Assembly (NCBI RefSeq): GCF_900156055.1
Contig: NZ_FTMQ01000007.1
Location: 150,851 to 214,850 of the forward strand
Length of the DNA: 64,000 bases
Direction: 5' to 3'
DNA from: Rhizobium sp. RU33A
GTDB lineage: Bacteria > Pseudomonadota > Alphaproteobacteria > Rhizobiales > Rhizobiaceae
How positions within the stretch are numbered: position 1 is the first letter of the stretch; every line of letters begins with the position of its first letter. This document shows, piece by piece, positions 47,596 through 56,163 of the stretch. Position numbers and translations under genes: made by a program. A model generated the notes under the pieces. That model was not told where the DNA came from. It worked only from the letters and a program-made list of their open reading frames with translations, and ran no database searches.

Positions 47596-48655
47596 AATGC
47601 GTCTCCGCCACCGGCGCCCAGATCACCTGATCGATCCTCAGCGCGCCTGTCGCCAGCATCACGAGACGGTCAAAGCCGAGCGCGATGCCCGATGCTTCCG
47701 GCATCTCCGCGAGGGCTTCGAGGAAGTCCTCATCGAGTGGATAGGTCTCGCCATAGACGCGGCTCTTCTCTTGCATTTCAGCTTCGAAGCGCCGGCGCTG
47801 TTCGGCCGGGTCGGTCAGCTCACCAAAGGCGTTCGCAAGCTCAACCCCGCATGCATAGACTTCGAAGCGTTCCGCGACGCGGGGATCGTCGGGGCACGGG
47901 CGGGCGAGCGCTGCTTCTGCCACCGGGTAGCGATCGAGAATGGTGACGCGGCCGTTGCCGAGGTTGGGTTCCACCTTTTCGACGATGACCCGGCTGAACA
48001 GATCGGCCCAGGTGTCGTCATCTGCCGTCCTGATACCGGCGTCCGCAAGTTGCCTGGCCAATGCATTGCGATCCGTCGTTCCATCCGTTCCGATCGTGGC
48101 CAATAGATCGATGCCGGCGTGGTGCGCGAAGGCGTCCGCAACAGAGATCCGCTCGGGCTCCGCGAATGGGTCTACGAACTTGCCGGCGAATGTGAATTGC
48201 TGCGTTCCGACCGTTCGTGCGGCCAAGGCGATCAGATCGACGCAGTCGCGCATAAGTTGCTCGTATCCCTCGCCGACTCGATACCACTCCAGCATGGTGA
48301 ATTCCGGGTGGTGCAGGGGTCCGCGCTCGCGGTTGCGATAGACATGCGCAAAACAGGAGATCCTGGCTTCACCGGCGGCGAGCAGTTTTTTGCAGGCGAA
48401 TTCCGGCGAGGTGTGTAGGTAGAGCGGCACAGCAGAGCCATCATGACCGATCGCTTCGGTCTGAAAGGCATGCAGATGGGCTTCATTGCCGGGGGATACC
48501 TGCAGGGTCGCTGTGTCGACCTCGACGAAGTCCTGTTCGCCGAAGCGAGCGCGAAATGCGGCCTGGATCCGGTTGCGCCCAATCAGGAATGGCCGTCGAT
48601 CAGCATGTGCCGACGATGTCCACCACGCAGGGGATGAACGGCTGCGGTCAGACAT
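47588..48655 (-). CDS. epmA: EF-P lysyltransferase EpmA (PoxA/GenX)
   Basis: Class II lysyl-tRNA-synthetase-like enzyme of 355 residues, without the anticodon-binding domain, that ligates beta-lysine to EF-P. Class II motifs are seen in [16 protein letters not shown], motif 2 in [20 protein letters not shown], and motif 3 in [15 protein letters not shown]. It is divergent from efp across 137 bases and overlaps epmB by eight. An in-frame start a little downstream is possible. Confidence 0.93.
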   Translation of the reverse strand: MSDRSRSSPAWWTSSAHADRRPFLIGRNRIQAAFRARFGEQDFVEVDTATLQVSPGNEAHLHAFQTEAIGHDGSAVPLYLHTSPEFACKKLLAAGEARISCFAHVYRNRERGPLHHPEFTMLEWYRVGEGYEQLMRDCVDLIALAARTVGTQQFTFAGKFVDPFAEPERISVADAFAHHAGIDLLATIGTDGTTDRNALARQLADAGIRTADDDTWADLFSRVIVEKVEPNLGNGRVTILDRYPVAEAALARPCPDDPRVAERFEVYACGVELANAFGELTDPAEQRRRFEAEMQEKSRVYGETYPLDEDFLEALAEMPEASGIALGFDRLVMLATGALRIDQVIWAPVAETHFG

Positions 48656-48792
48656 TCCGGATTCTCGATCCTTCTATCAACACGGGCTGGCTATTTTGCC
48701 GGATTTGGGTTAGTCCCGCCCGAGAAATTCGAAGACGTCAGCAGGGACGGCCGTCCTTTACGACGGGTCTCACGCAGATACAAGGAATTCCA

Positions 48793-49362
48793 ATGGTCAA
48801 GGTTATCGCCTCTTCCGTCCGCAAGGGCAATGTTATCGATGTCGACGGCAAGCTCTATGTCGTGCTCACTGCCGAAAACTTCCACCCCGGCAAGGGCACG
48901 CCGGTCACCCAAGTCAACATGCGCCGCATCGTTGATGGCGTGAAGGTTTCCGAGCGCTGGCGCACGACCGAGCAGGTCGAGCGCGCGTTTGTCGAGGACG
49001 TCAACCACCAGTTCCTCTATGAGGACGGCGAAGGCTTCCACTTCATGAACCCGGAAAACTATGACCAGGTCGTCGTAGATGTCGAGACGATGGGTGATCA
49101 GAAGGCCTATCTGCAGGAAGGCATGGTCTGCATTCTTTCGATGCATGAAGGCGTCGCGCTCGCCATCCAGCTGCCCCGTCACGTGACGCTCGAAATCACC
49201 GAGACCGAGCCGGTCGTCAAGGGGCAGACGGCTTCGTCGTCCTACAAGCCCGCGATGCTGTCCAACGGTATCCGTACCATGGTGCCGCCGCATGTTGATG
49301 CCGGTATCCGCGTGGTTATCGCCACCGAAGACAATTCCTACGTCGAGCGCGCCAAGAACTAA
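48793..49362 (+). CDS. efp: Translation elongation factor P
   Basis: A 189-residue EF-P that rescues ribosomes stalled at consecutive prolines. It starts [20 protein letters not shown], and the domain I loop [10 protein letters not shown] places the modifiable lysine at residue 34, exactly where E. coli EF-P is beta-lysylated. Together with epmA and epmB this predicts the beta-lysine form rather than the rhamnosyl or unmodified form. A strong hairpin terminator follows. Confidence 0.96.
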   Translation: MVKVIASSVRKGNVIDVDGKLYVVLTAENFHPGKGTPVTQVNMRRIVDGVKVSERWRTTEQVERAFVEDVNHQFLYEDGEGFHFMNPENYDQVVVDVETMGDQKAYLQEGMVCILSMHEGVALAIQLPRHVTLEITETEPVVKGQTASSSYKPAMLSNGIRTMVPPHVDAGIRVVIATEDNSYVERAKN

Positions 49363-49389
49363 GAGCTGTCGCTCCACCGATACCGAAAA

Positions 49390-49418
49390 GCCCGGCGTGG
49401 ATCACGCCGGGCTTTTTT
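49390..49418 (+). terminator. Rho-independent terminator after efp
   Basis: A perfect 10-bp stem, GCCCGGCGTG at 49390-49399 and CACGCCGGGC at 49403-49412, with loop GAT, is followed by six T. Confidence 0.9.
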
Positions 49419-49515
49419 GTTTGCTCGTCATTTCCCCTAATGCCGGCGGGGCGCAGGGGGCCCCGCCGGCCGTTCTCACCGGTCACGCATGCGCCATCAC
49501 GGAGCGCATGCGTGA

Positions 49516-49746
49516 TCAGCGTCCGGCGAGAATGGGACTGCCGAAGTTCGATGCCTTGGGGCGGGCGGCAGTTGCCTTCATGGCATCGCCCCGCTCGAGC
49601 AACATGATCTGCTCCTTCAAGTGCAGCTTGATCTTCTTCAAGGCGCGGACCCTGATCCCATCTGGCTGCGGACGGCGCTGTTCCTCGTCAATCTTGGCGG
49701 CGACGATCGAATGGCGGGCTCTGAGGGCTTTGAGCAGTTGCTTCAT
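49516..49746 (-). CDS. YdcH/DUF465 family small protein
   Basis: A 76-residue, mostly helical, basic protein. The family core is RHSIVAAKIDEEQRRPQPD followed by ALKKIKLHLKEQIMLLER; a tail of about 20 residues rich in Ala and Pro follows. AGGAGAT lies just before the ATG at 49746, which decides the start over the longer open frame. Function of the family is unknown. It is divergent from the OxyR-like gene and might share its operator. Confidence 0.8.
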   Translation of the reverse strand: MKQLLKALRARHSIVAAKIDEEQRRPQPDGIRVRALKKIKLHLKEQIMLLERGDAMKATAARPKASNFGSPILAGR

Positions 49747-49799
49747 GGCGATCTCCTTTCGTGCCCTACAAATATGAGGCCTCTCGGTTGATTGTTCCA

Positions 49800-49836
49800 A
49801 TTCATTGATTGTATAAATCTCATAGTTTTTCTCTAT
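49800..49836. promoter_or_regulatory. OxyR-type binding site in the ydcH-like/oxyR-like promoter
   Basis: ATAG at 49822-49825, a 7-base gap and CTAT at 49833-49836 form the half site of the OxyR consensus, inside the larger perfect repeat CTCATAG-N7-CTATGAG (49819-49839). In register 22 bases upstream lies a degenerate copy, ATTC-N7-GTAT (49800-49814). Spacing fits an OxyR tetramer. It ends just before the ribosome binding site of the OxyR-like gene, suggesting autorepression. Confidence 0.6.
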
Positions 49837-49846
49837 GAGGTGAGTG

Positions 49847-50773
49847 ATGCCCTTTCGCCCCAGTCATCGCCAGTTGGACTATCTCGTCACGCTTGGTGAG
49901 ACCGGACATTTCGGCGAGGCAGCAAGACGCTGCAATGTTTCTCAGCCAACGCTCTCGGTCCAGGTGGCTCTTCTTGAAAAGCAGCTCGGGGTAACGCTGA
50001 TTGATCGGATGCCGGGTCAGGTGGTGCCGACCCCGATCGGGGCTGAGATCATTACGGCTGCAAAGGTCATCCTGAACGGGTTGGATGAGATCCGCGTGCT
50101 TGCAACAGGCTCAAAAGCCAATCTCGGTGGGGCAATCCGGCTTGGTGTCGCACCCTCGTTCGGGCCTTATTTCCTGCCCTATCTGCTTCCACCGCTTCAC
50201 CGGCAGTATCCGGAACTCAAGATCTACATCCGAGAGGATCGGCCGCGCCAGTTGGAGCGGGCCGTGCTTCAGGGGGAGACGGATTGTGGACTGGGCCCTC
50301 TGCCTTCGGCGGACGACGGCTTCGTCTCGCAACAGATTTGCCGCGAGCGCATCTTTCTCGGGGTACCCAAGGCACATCGACTGGCTGCCTATGACACGGT
50401 CCCGACGGAAATGCTGAAGGGCGAGAAGTTATTGACGCTTGGTTCTGGGCATCGGTTGATGGATGAGGTGCGCCGTCTGGCCGATATGAGCGGGGCTACG
50501 CTCGCCGAAGAATACGAGGGGTCCAGCCTCGACGCGATCCGTCAAATGGTTTCGATCGATATGGGTCTGTCGCTCTTCCCGGAGCTCTATGTCCGATCGG
50601 AGTTCGGCAAGGAAGATGGTATAAAGCTGCTGACAATCGACGGCTGGCAGGGTGTCCGCGACATCGGCTTTTTTTGGCGGCAGTCGTCGGCGCGGGGTCG
50701 CCATTTCGAGGCGCTGGCCAGCCTCGGGCGCGCGTTAGCGGATCGTATATTCTTGCCGGACCAGCAAAAGTGA
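49847..50773 (+). CDS. OxyR-like LysR regulator lacking the redox cysteines
   Basis: A 308-residue LysR protein close to OxyR: PSHRQLDYLVTLGETGHFGE, helix-turn-helix NVSQPTLSVQVALLEKQLG, and GLGPLPS. In E. coli OxyR the peroxidatic and resolving cysteines lie in DGHCLRD and GFC; here the aligned segment reads SGHRLMDEVRRLADMSG, so Arg and Ala replace both. It should not sense peroxide by disulfide formation. GAGGTG at 49837-49842 supports ATG at 49847. An OxyR-type site lies directly upstream. No catalase gene is adjacent. Confidence 0.88.
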   Translation: MPFRPSHRQLDYLVTLGETGHFGEAARRCNVSQPTLSVQVALLEKQLGVTLIDRMPGQVVPTPIGAEIITAAKVILNGLDEIRVLATGSKANLGGAIRLGVAPSFGPYFLPYLLPPLHRQYPELKIYIREDRPRQLERAVLQGETDCGLGPLPSADDGFVSQQICRERIFLGVPKAHRLAAYDTVPTEMLKGEKLLTLGSGHRLMDEVRRLADMSGATLAEEYEGSSLDAIRQMVSIDMGLSLFPELYVRSEFGKEDGIKLLTIDGWQGVRDIGFFWRQSSARGRHFEALASLGRALADRIFLPDQQK

Positions 50774-50798
50774 AAATCCCCGGCGAACCGGGGATTTT
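50773..50798. terminator. Bidirectional terminator between oxyR-like gene and gabD
   Basis: AAAATCCCCGG at 50773-50783, loop CGAA, and CCGGGGATTTT at 50788-50798 form a perfect 11-bp stem with A and T tracts on both sides. It serves two convergent genes. Confidence 0.8.
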
Positions 50799-50807
50799 CG
50801 GATGTGA

Positions 50808-52292
50808 TCAGGCAATGCCGCCGAGGCAGATGTATTTGATCTCCGTATAGTCATCGATGCCGTATTTCGAGCCTTCGCGGCCGAGGCCCGACTGCTTGAT
50901 ACCGCCGAAGGGCGCTACTTCCGTGGAGATGAGCCCCGTGTTGACGCCGACCATGCCGTATTCGAGTGCTTCGGCAACCCGGAAGATCTTGGCGATATCC
51001 TTCGAGTAGAAATAGGAGGCGAGGCCGAACTCGGTAGCGTTGGCCAGCTCGATGACTTCGTCTTCCGTCTCGAACTTGAAGAGCGGCGCGACCGGCCCGA
51101 AGGTCTCTTCAGTCGCGACCTTCATGACGGTGGTGACGCCGGTCAGGATCGTCGGTTCGAAGAACAGGTCTCCGGCCGCAGATGGCTTGCCGCCCAGGGC
51201 AACCTGGGCACCCTTGGACACGGCATCCGCCACATGCTCCTTGACCTTCTTGATCGCCTTGGCGTCGATTAGCGGTCCCGTGGTAACGCCATCAGCGAAG
51301 CCATCGCCGACCTTCAACTGCCCAACCTTCTCAGCCAGCTTCTTGGCGAAGGCGTCGTAGATGCCCGACTGGACATAGAGGCGGTTGGCGCAGACACAGG
51401 TCTGGCCGGCATTGCGGTATTTCGAGATCATGGCGCCTTCGACGGCAGCATCGAGATCCGCATCGTCGAAGACGATGAAGGGTGCGTTGCCGCCGAGTTC
51501 GAGGCCGAGCTTCATGATCTGATCGGCCCCCTGACGCATCAGGATGCGTCCGACATTGGTCGAACCGGTAAAGGTCAGCTTGCGGACCTTGTCATTGGCG
51601 CAGAATTCCTGGCCGACCATGGCAGCATCCGTCGAGGTCAGCACGGAGAAGAGACCGGCGGGCAAGCCGGCGCGCTCGGCGAGAACGGCAAGAGCCAGTG
51701 CCGAGAGTGGGGTCTGGGCGGCAGGCTTCGAGACCATCGCGCAACCGACGGCGAGTGCCGGGGCGACCTTGCGGGCGAGCATGGCGTTCGGAAAATTCCA
51801 GGGCGTGATCGCGCCGACGACGCCAATCGGCTGCTTGATCACTATGATGCGCTTGTCAGCCTGATGACCCGGGATCGTGTCACCATAGACACGCTTGGCT
51901 TCTTCGGCGAACCACTCGACGTAAGATGCGCCGTAGAGGATCTCGCCGCGGGCTTCGGGCCAGGGCTTGCCCATTTCCAGCGTGAGGATCGTGGCCAGGT
52001 CGTCGGCATTCGCGACCATCAGATCGTTCAGCTTGCGCAGAACGGCGGCGCGCTCCTTGCCGGTCTTTTTCGCCCAGGCCTTTTGGGCGGTATGGGCCGC
52101 ATCGATCGCCTTTTCGACTTCTGCCTTGCTCAGATCCGGAAGCACGGCGATCACATCGCCGGTGGCCGGGTTGGTCACTTCGAAAGTCTTGCCCGACTGG
52201 CTGGCTGCCAGCCACTCATTGCCAACAAGTGACTTGTCGGTCGCAAGTGTCGCGTCCTTGAGTTTGTCTGTCAGAATGTTTGAGATGGTCAT
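50808..52292 (-). CDS. gabD: Succinate-semialdehyde dehydrogenase
   Basis: NAD(P)-dependent aldehyde dehydrogenase of 494 residues that oxidises succinate semialdehyde to succinate at the end of the GABA shunt. TPWNFPNAMLARKVAPALA, catalytic Glu in LELGGNAPFIVFDDADLD, and catalytic Cys in NAGQTCVCANR are present, with the SSADH tail GIKQSGLGREGSKYGIDDY. It follows gabT by three bases on the same strand. Glutarate semialdehyde (the DavD reaction in lysine breakdown) is an alternative or additional substrate given gcdH in the window. Confidence 0.94.
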   Translation of the reverse strand: MTISNILTDKLKDATLATDKSLVGNEWLAASQSGKTFEVTNPATGDVIAVLPDLSKAEVEKAIDAAHTAQKAWAKKTGKERAAVLRKLNDLMVANADDLATILTLEMGKPWPEARGEILYGASYVEWFAEEAKRVYGDTIPGHQADKRIIVIKQPIGVVGAITPWNFPNAMLARKVAPALAVGCAMVSKPAAQTPLSALALAVLAERAGLPAGLFSVLTSTDAAMVGQEFCANDKVRKLTFTGSTNVGRILMRQGADQIMKLGLELGGNAPFIVFDDADLDAAVEGAMISKYRNAGQTCVCANRLYVQSGIYDAFAKKLAEKVGQLKVGDGFADGVTTGPLIDAKAIKKVKEHVADAVSKGAQVALGGKPSAAGDLFFEPTILTGVTTVMKVATEETFGPVAPLFKFETEDEVIELANATEFGLASYFYSKDIAKIFRVAEALEYGMVGVNTGLISTEVAPFGGIKQSGLGREGSKYGIDDYTEIKYICLGGIA

Positions 52293-52295
52293 GCG

Positions 52296-53576
52296 TCAGG
52301 CTCCTGCTGCGACTTCGCGGATCGAGGCTTCGATCAGATCGAGCGCCTCGTTGAAGACCTCGTCCTGAATGGTGATCGGGGCGAGGAAGCGGATGACGTT
52401 GCTGTAGACGCCGCAGGTCAAAAGGATCAGGCCCTTCTCCAGCGCCTTCAGACGCACCGCATTGGTGAAATCCGCATTCGGCTTGTCGGTTCCCGGGATC
52501 TTGAATTCAACGGCGTTCATGAAGCCGAGGCCGCGGATGTCCATGATCTGGGGAATGTCCGACCGCAGGCTTTCGAGGCGCTGCTTCAGACGGTTGCCGA
52601 GCTGGTTCGCGCGGTCGCAGAGGTTTTCCTCTTTGATCACGTCAAGAACGGCATGAGCAGCTGCGATCGCCAGCGGGTTGCCGGCATAGGTGCCGCCGAG
52701 GCCGCCGGGGCCAGGGGCATCCATCAGTTCGGCGCGGCCGGTGACGGCGGAGAGCGGGAAGCCGCCGGCAAGGCTCTTGGCCATCGTCGTCAGGTCCGGA
52801 ACGGCATCGTAGTGCTCCATGGCAAACATCTTGCCGGTGCGGGCAAAGCCGGTCTGGACTTCGTCGGCGACGAGGAGAATGCCGTGTTCGTCGCAGAGTT
52901 CGCGCAGGGCCTTCATCAGAGCGCGCGGAACGTCATAGAAGCCGCCTTCGCCCTGAACCGGTTCGAGGATGATGGCTGCGACCCGCTTCGGGTCGACATC
53001 GGCCTTGAACAGTTTGTCGAGCACGTCGAGCGAAGTCTCGACGTCGATGCCGTGCATTTCAAGCGGGAAGGGCACGTGGAAGACGTCACCCATCATCGGG
53101 CCGAAGCCGACCTTGTAGGGCACGACCTTGCCGGTGAGCGCCATGCCGAGGAAGGTGCGGCCATGGAAGCCACCGGTAAAGGCGATGACGGCCGAGCGGC
53201 CGGTGGCGCAACGGGCGATCTTGATGGCGTTCTCAACGGCTTCGGCGCCCGTCGTTGCGAAGATCGTCTTCTTCTCGAAATTGCCTGGCACCATCTTGTT
53301 CAGGCGTTCGGCGAGTGCGACGTAGTTCTCATACGGCACGACCTGGTGGCAGGTGTGGGTGAAGCGATCGAGCTGGGCTTTCACGGCTTCCACGACCTTG
53401 GGGTGGCGATGGCCGGTATTGAGAACGGCGATGCCGCCGGCAAAATCGATATAGCGATTTCCTTCGACATCCCAGATCTCCGAGTTCTCAGCCTTGTCGG
53501 CATAAATCTGCGTGGTCATGCCGACGCCGCGGGAGATGGCGTCGTTCTTGCGGGCTGAGATTTCGGCGTTCTTCAT
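52296..53576 (-). CDS. gabT: 4-aminobutyrate aminotransferase
   Basis: Class III PLP aminotransferase of 426 residues that transfers the amino group of GABA (and often 5-aminovalerate) to 2-oxoglutarate. FAGGIAVLNTGHRHPKV, TGAEAVENAIKIAR, VADEVQTGFARTGKMFAME and PLP lysine in TMAKSLAGGFPLSAV are clear. Start MKNAEISARKNDAI at 53576 matches the family; the frame is open further upstream into the promoter. First gene of gabT-gabD, divergent from a MerR-XRE-cupin regulator. Confidence 0.95.
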   Translation of the reverse strand: MKNAEISARKNDAISRGVGMTTQIYADKAENSEIWDVEGNRYIDFAGGIAVLNTGHRHPKVVEAVKAQLDRFTHTCHQVVPYENYVALAERLNKMVPGNFEKKTIFATTGAEAVENAIKIARCATGRSAVIAFTGGFHGRTFLGMALTGKVVPYKVGFGPMMGDVFHVPFPLEMHGIDVETSLDVLDKLFKADVDPKRVAAIILEPVQGEGGFYDVPRALMKALRELCDEHGILLVADEVQTGFARTGKMFAMEHYDAVPDLTTMAKSLAGGFPLSAVTGRAELMDAPGPGGLGGTYAGNPLAIAAAHAVLDVIKEENLCDRANQLGNRLKQRLESLRSDIPQIMDIRGLGFMNAVEFKIPGTDKPNADFTNAVRLKALEKGLILLTCGVYSNVIRFLAPITIQDEVFNEALDLIEASIREVAAGA

Positions 53577-53645
53577 TGTTTTCGTCCTGTGCGAAGGGTG
53601 GCCAGCGGCGTCGCAGACGGTTGCGATCACGCGGTAATATATTTC

Positions 53646-53662
53646 CTACATTTTTTCTGTAG
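53646..53662. promoter_or_regulatory. Inverted repeat between gabT and its likely regulator
   Basis: CTACA at 53646-53650 and TGTAG at 53658-53662 form a 5-bp dyad with a 7-base T-rich spacer, in an AT-rich gap with a possible gabT -10 (TATATT) beside it. It is the best candidate operator for the divergent regulator. Confidence 0.45.
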
Positions 53663-53722
53663 ACTTGCAATATGTCTTGTCGCCAGTATCACGCAGGACT
53701 GCGACATTTGATTGAGGGCAGC

Positions 53723-54541
53723 GTGGACGATATCCGGTTCAAGATTGCGGAGGCAGCACGCATGGCAGGGGTGTCGCCATCGACGCTTCGCCTCTGGGAA
53801 AGTCAGGACCTGATCCAGCCGATCCGGACACCGACTGGCCAGCGAGTCTATGATCGGGTGCTGGTGGATCGGCTGAAGCGGATCGCCTGGCTGCGGACGG
53901 AGAAGGGCCTTAATCCGGCAGCGATCCGCGAGACGCTGCGGGAATTTTCGTCTGATGCCGACGAGGACAGCGTCGAAACTGAGGATGATACTTCCGATAT
54001 CCGCGCAGGCACGCGAATGCGGCGTCTGCGGCGAGAGGCGGGCAAGACGCTCGAATACGTCGCCCAGGCGACAGGTGTTTCGGTGTCACAGCTTTCGACC
54101 TTCGAGCGGACATCGCAAGGGCTGTCGTTCACCGCCCTGCATGAAGTTGCCCGGCATCTCGGCACGACACTCGCGTCGCTCAGCGGCCAGGAAGAGGGCA
54201 GGGGCGGCGAAAGCCTTATCCGCGACGGCAAATGGTTGTCATGGCCGACTACCTCCTCCGGCGTCGCCGTCCAGGTTCTGGCGGAGGGCCGGAACCTGAT
54301 GGAGTGCAACCGCTTCCAGCTTGCGCCAGGGGCGTCGAGCGAGGGCGCCTATCAGCACGAGGGAGAGGAGTTCATCCACATGCTTTCCGGAAGCCTCGAG
54401 ATCATCCTCGACGGTGACCAGTTCTTCGAACTGCATGCCGGCGACAGCTTCTATTTCGAAAGCCGCAGGCCGCATTCCTGGCGCAACATCTCGAGCGGTG
54501 AGACGGTTCTTATCTGGATCAACACGCCCGCGACCTTCTGA
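53723..54541 (+). CDS. MerR-XRE-cupin three-domain transcription regulator
   Basis: A regulator of about 272 residues with three parts: MerR-type winged helix (RFKIAEAARMAGVSPSTLRL and YDRVLVDRLKRIAWL, about 4-75), an XRE/Cro helix-turn-helix (MRRLRREAGKTLEYVAQATG and SVSQLSTFERTS, about 98-150), and a C-terminal cupin (EGAYQHEGEEFIHMLSGSLE and SFYFESRRPHSW, about 205-270) whose His and Glu could bind metal or a ligand. GTG at 53723 has GAGGG upstream and begins right at the MerR domain; ATG at 53672 in frame overlaps the candidate operator and has no ribosome binding site. Opposite gabT, it likely controls gabTD. Confidence 0.87.
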   Translation: MDDIRFKIAEAARMAGVSPSTLRLWESQDLIQPIRTPTGQRVYDRVLVDRLKRIAWLRTEKGLNPAAIRETLREFSSDADEDSVETEDDTSDIRAGTRMRRLRREAGKTLEYVAQATGVSVSQLSTFERTSQGLSFTALHEVARHLGTTLASLSGQEEGRGGESLIRDGKWLSWPTTSSGVAVQVLAEGRNLMECNRFQLAPGASSEGAYQHEGEEFIHMLSGSLEIILDGDQFFELHAGDSFYFESRRPHSWRNISSGETVLIWINTPATF

Positions 54542-54551
54542 GGTGAAGCAA

Positions 54552-54583
54552 AGAAAAACCCGGCTACCGTTTCCGGTGCCGGG
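54552..54583 (-). terminator. Terminator after the efflux operon
   Basis: On the minus strand the stem GCCCGGCACCG / CGGT(A)GCCGGG is followed by TTTTTCTTT. It lies just past the stop of the outer-membrane channel gene and between two convergent genes. Confidence 0.75.
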
Positions 54584-54606
54584 CTTCGTGTGTTTACAGG
54601 AGGCAC

Positions 54607-56034
54607 TTACCTGCTGGCGACGACCGCCTTCGATCCGTCCCATGCATAACCGCCACCGATCGCAACGTTCAGCTGAACATAACCATTTGCGAGCTGCTGG
54701 ACAGCCTGAGCAAGGTTGGCCTGTGCGCTTGCGACATTCCGCTGGGCATCGAGAACGTCGAGCAGCGAGGAAGCGCCATCACGGTAGCTCGCAGTGGCGA
54801 GCGACAGGGCTTCTTCGTAGGAACGAACGGTAGCCGTCAGAGCCGAAACCGTCTGGCGTGTGCGGCTGACAGCAACCAGCGCGTTCTCGACTTCAGAAAC
54901 AGCGCTCAAGACCGTCTGCTTCCACGCGAGATAGGCTTCGCGCGCTGCCGCTTCCCGCGCCTTGATCGTGGCGACGCGTGCGCCGGCGTCGAAGATCGGC
55001 AGGTTCAGGCTCGGGCCAAAGCCCCATGATGTCGCGCTGCCGCTCGCTGCCGATGTGGCAACCAGGGTCGGCGAAATCGAGCCGCTGAGAGTGATCGACG
55101 GATAAAGCGCTGCTTCCGCAACGCCGATTTCGGCGGTTGCTGCTGCGAGATTGCGCTCTGCTGCGCGGATGTCCGGGCGGTTGCGGATCAGGTCTGCCGG
55201 AACGCCGGCATTAACGCTACGACGGGCGTAAGGCTGGGCCGCACCCTTCTGCAGGTCGGCAAGCAGGCTGGTTGCCGGCAGGCCGAGCAGCAGCGAAATG
55301 CGGTGCACCGATTGACGGAAGGAGATCTCAAGGGCCGGAATCTCCGCAAGCGTCGAATTCACCAGGCCCTCAGACTGGACAACGTCGAGACGCGAGGCCG
55401 CGCCGGCCTCAAGTTGCAGGCGTGTCAGTTCGAGAGTTTCGCGACGCGAAGACAGATTCTTGCGGGCGATCGCGATACGCTCCTGAAAATAACGGGCATC
55501 AACATATGCCGTTACGACGTTGGACAGGAATGTCAAACGAGCCACATCCGTCTGCGCATAGGCTGCATCGAGCGTTGCCTTTGCGCTTTCCTTGGAGCGG
55601 CGATACTGGCCGAAAAGATCAACCAGCCAGGAAACGCCGAGCGTGCCGCTCGTCGTGTTCGTGGTGTCGCTATCACGGGTTCTCTGCGCGCCGCTGCCAT
55701 TGGTCTTCGATACCTGATGATCGGCAGAGACGCTGAGCTGGGGGAACGCTGCCGAGTCGGCCGCTTCGAAGCTGGCTTCTGCGGCCGTGATGCGCTCTAT
55801 CGCCTGCAGTACATCGAGGTTCTGGGCGAGGCCGGTTTCAACCAGGCCGTTCAGACGGCGGTCGTTGAAGGCAGTCCACCAGGGAGCCAACGTCACGTCT
55901 GCCGAAGCGCGGGCGCTGCCTTCAGAGAATTTGACGGGGAGGGCTGTCTGCGGCACCTCATGGTTCGGACCGACGACACAGCCGGAAAGGAGGAGCATTG
56001 CGAGTGGTGCGGCGGCACGAATCTTGAGCATCAC
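54607..56034 (-). CDS. RND efflux outer-membrane channel lipoprotein (NodT/OprM family)
   Basis: A 475-residue outer-membrane factor. The signal peptide ends in the lipobox LLLSGC, so the mature protein is lipidated. Two OEP repeats are visible, each with long helical stretches (LEAGAASRLDVVQSE and YRDGASSLLDVLDAQRNVA), and WWTAFNDRRLNGLV near the mature N terminus is typical of NodT-like channels. Third structural gene of an RND operon. Gene content and order recall the AmeABC system of Agrobacterium, but that name is only an analogy here. Confidence 0.93.
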   Translation of the reverse strand: MMLKIRAAAPLAMLLLSGCVVGPNHEVPQTALPVKFSEGSARASADVTLAPWWTAFNDRRLNGLVETGLAQNLDVLQAIERITAAEASFEAADSAAFPQLSVSADHQVSKTNGSGAQRTRDSDTTNTTSGTLGVSWLVDLFGQYRRSKESAKATLDAAYAQTDVARLTFLSNVVTAYVDARYFQERIAIARKNLSSRRETLELTRLQLEAGAASRLDVVQSEGLVNSTLAEIPALEISFRQSVHRISLLLGLPATSLLADLQKGAAQPYARRSVNAGVPADLIRNRPDIRAAERNLAAATAEIGVAEAALYPSITLSGSISPTLVATSAASGSATSWGFGPSLNLPIFDAGARVATIKAREAAAREAYLAWKQTVLSAVSEVENALVAVSRTRQTVSALTATVRSYEEALSLATASYRDGASSLLDVLDAQRNVASAQANLAQAVQQLANGYVQLNVAIGGGYAWDGSKAVVASR

Positions 56035-56163
56035 GTGTTCCTGTAAAAGTCCCCCGGTCTTGCCACGACGAGGTTTTCAATGACCCCGAGCCAACGACCG
56101 ACTTACACACGCAGGCTACCGCAGCAGCCTACGCATTAGTTGGTTAACATAGTTTGTCAATCT

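Noticed and set aside
53672..53722. ATG at 53672 as start of the MerR-XRE-cupin regulator
   Set aside because: No ribosome binding site and it would lie next to the candidate operator; GTG at 53723 has GAGGG and begins at the MerR domain. Not fully excluded.
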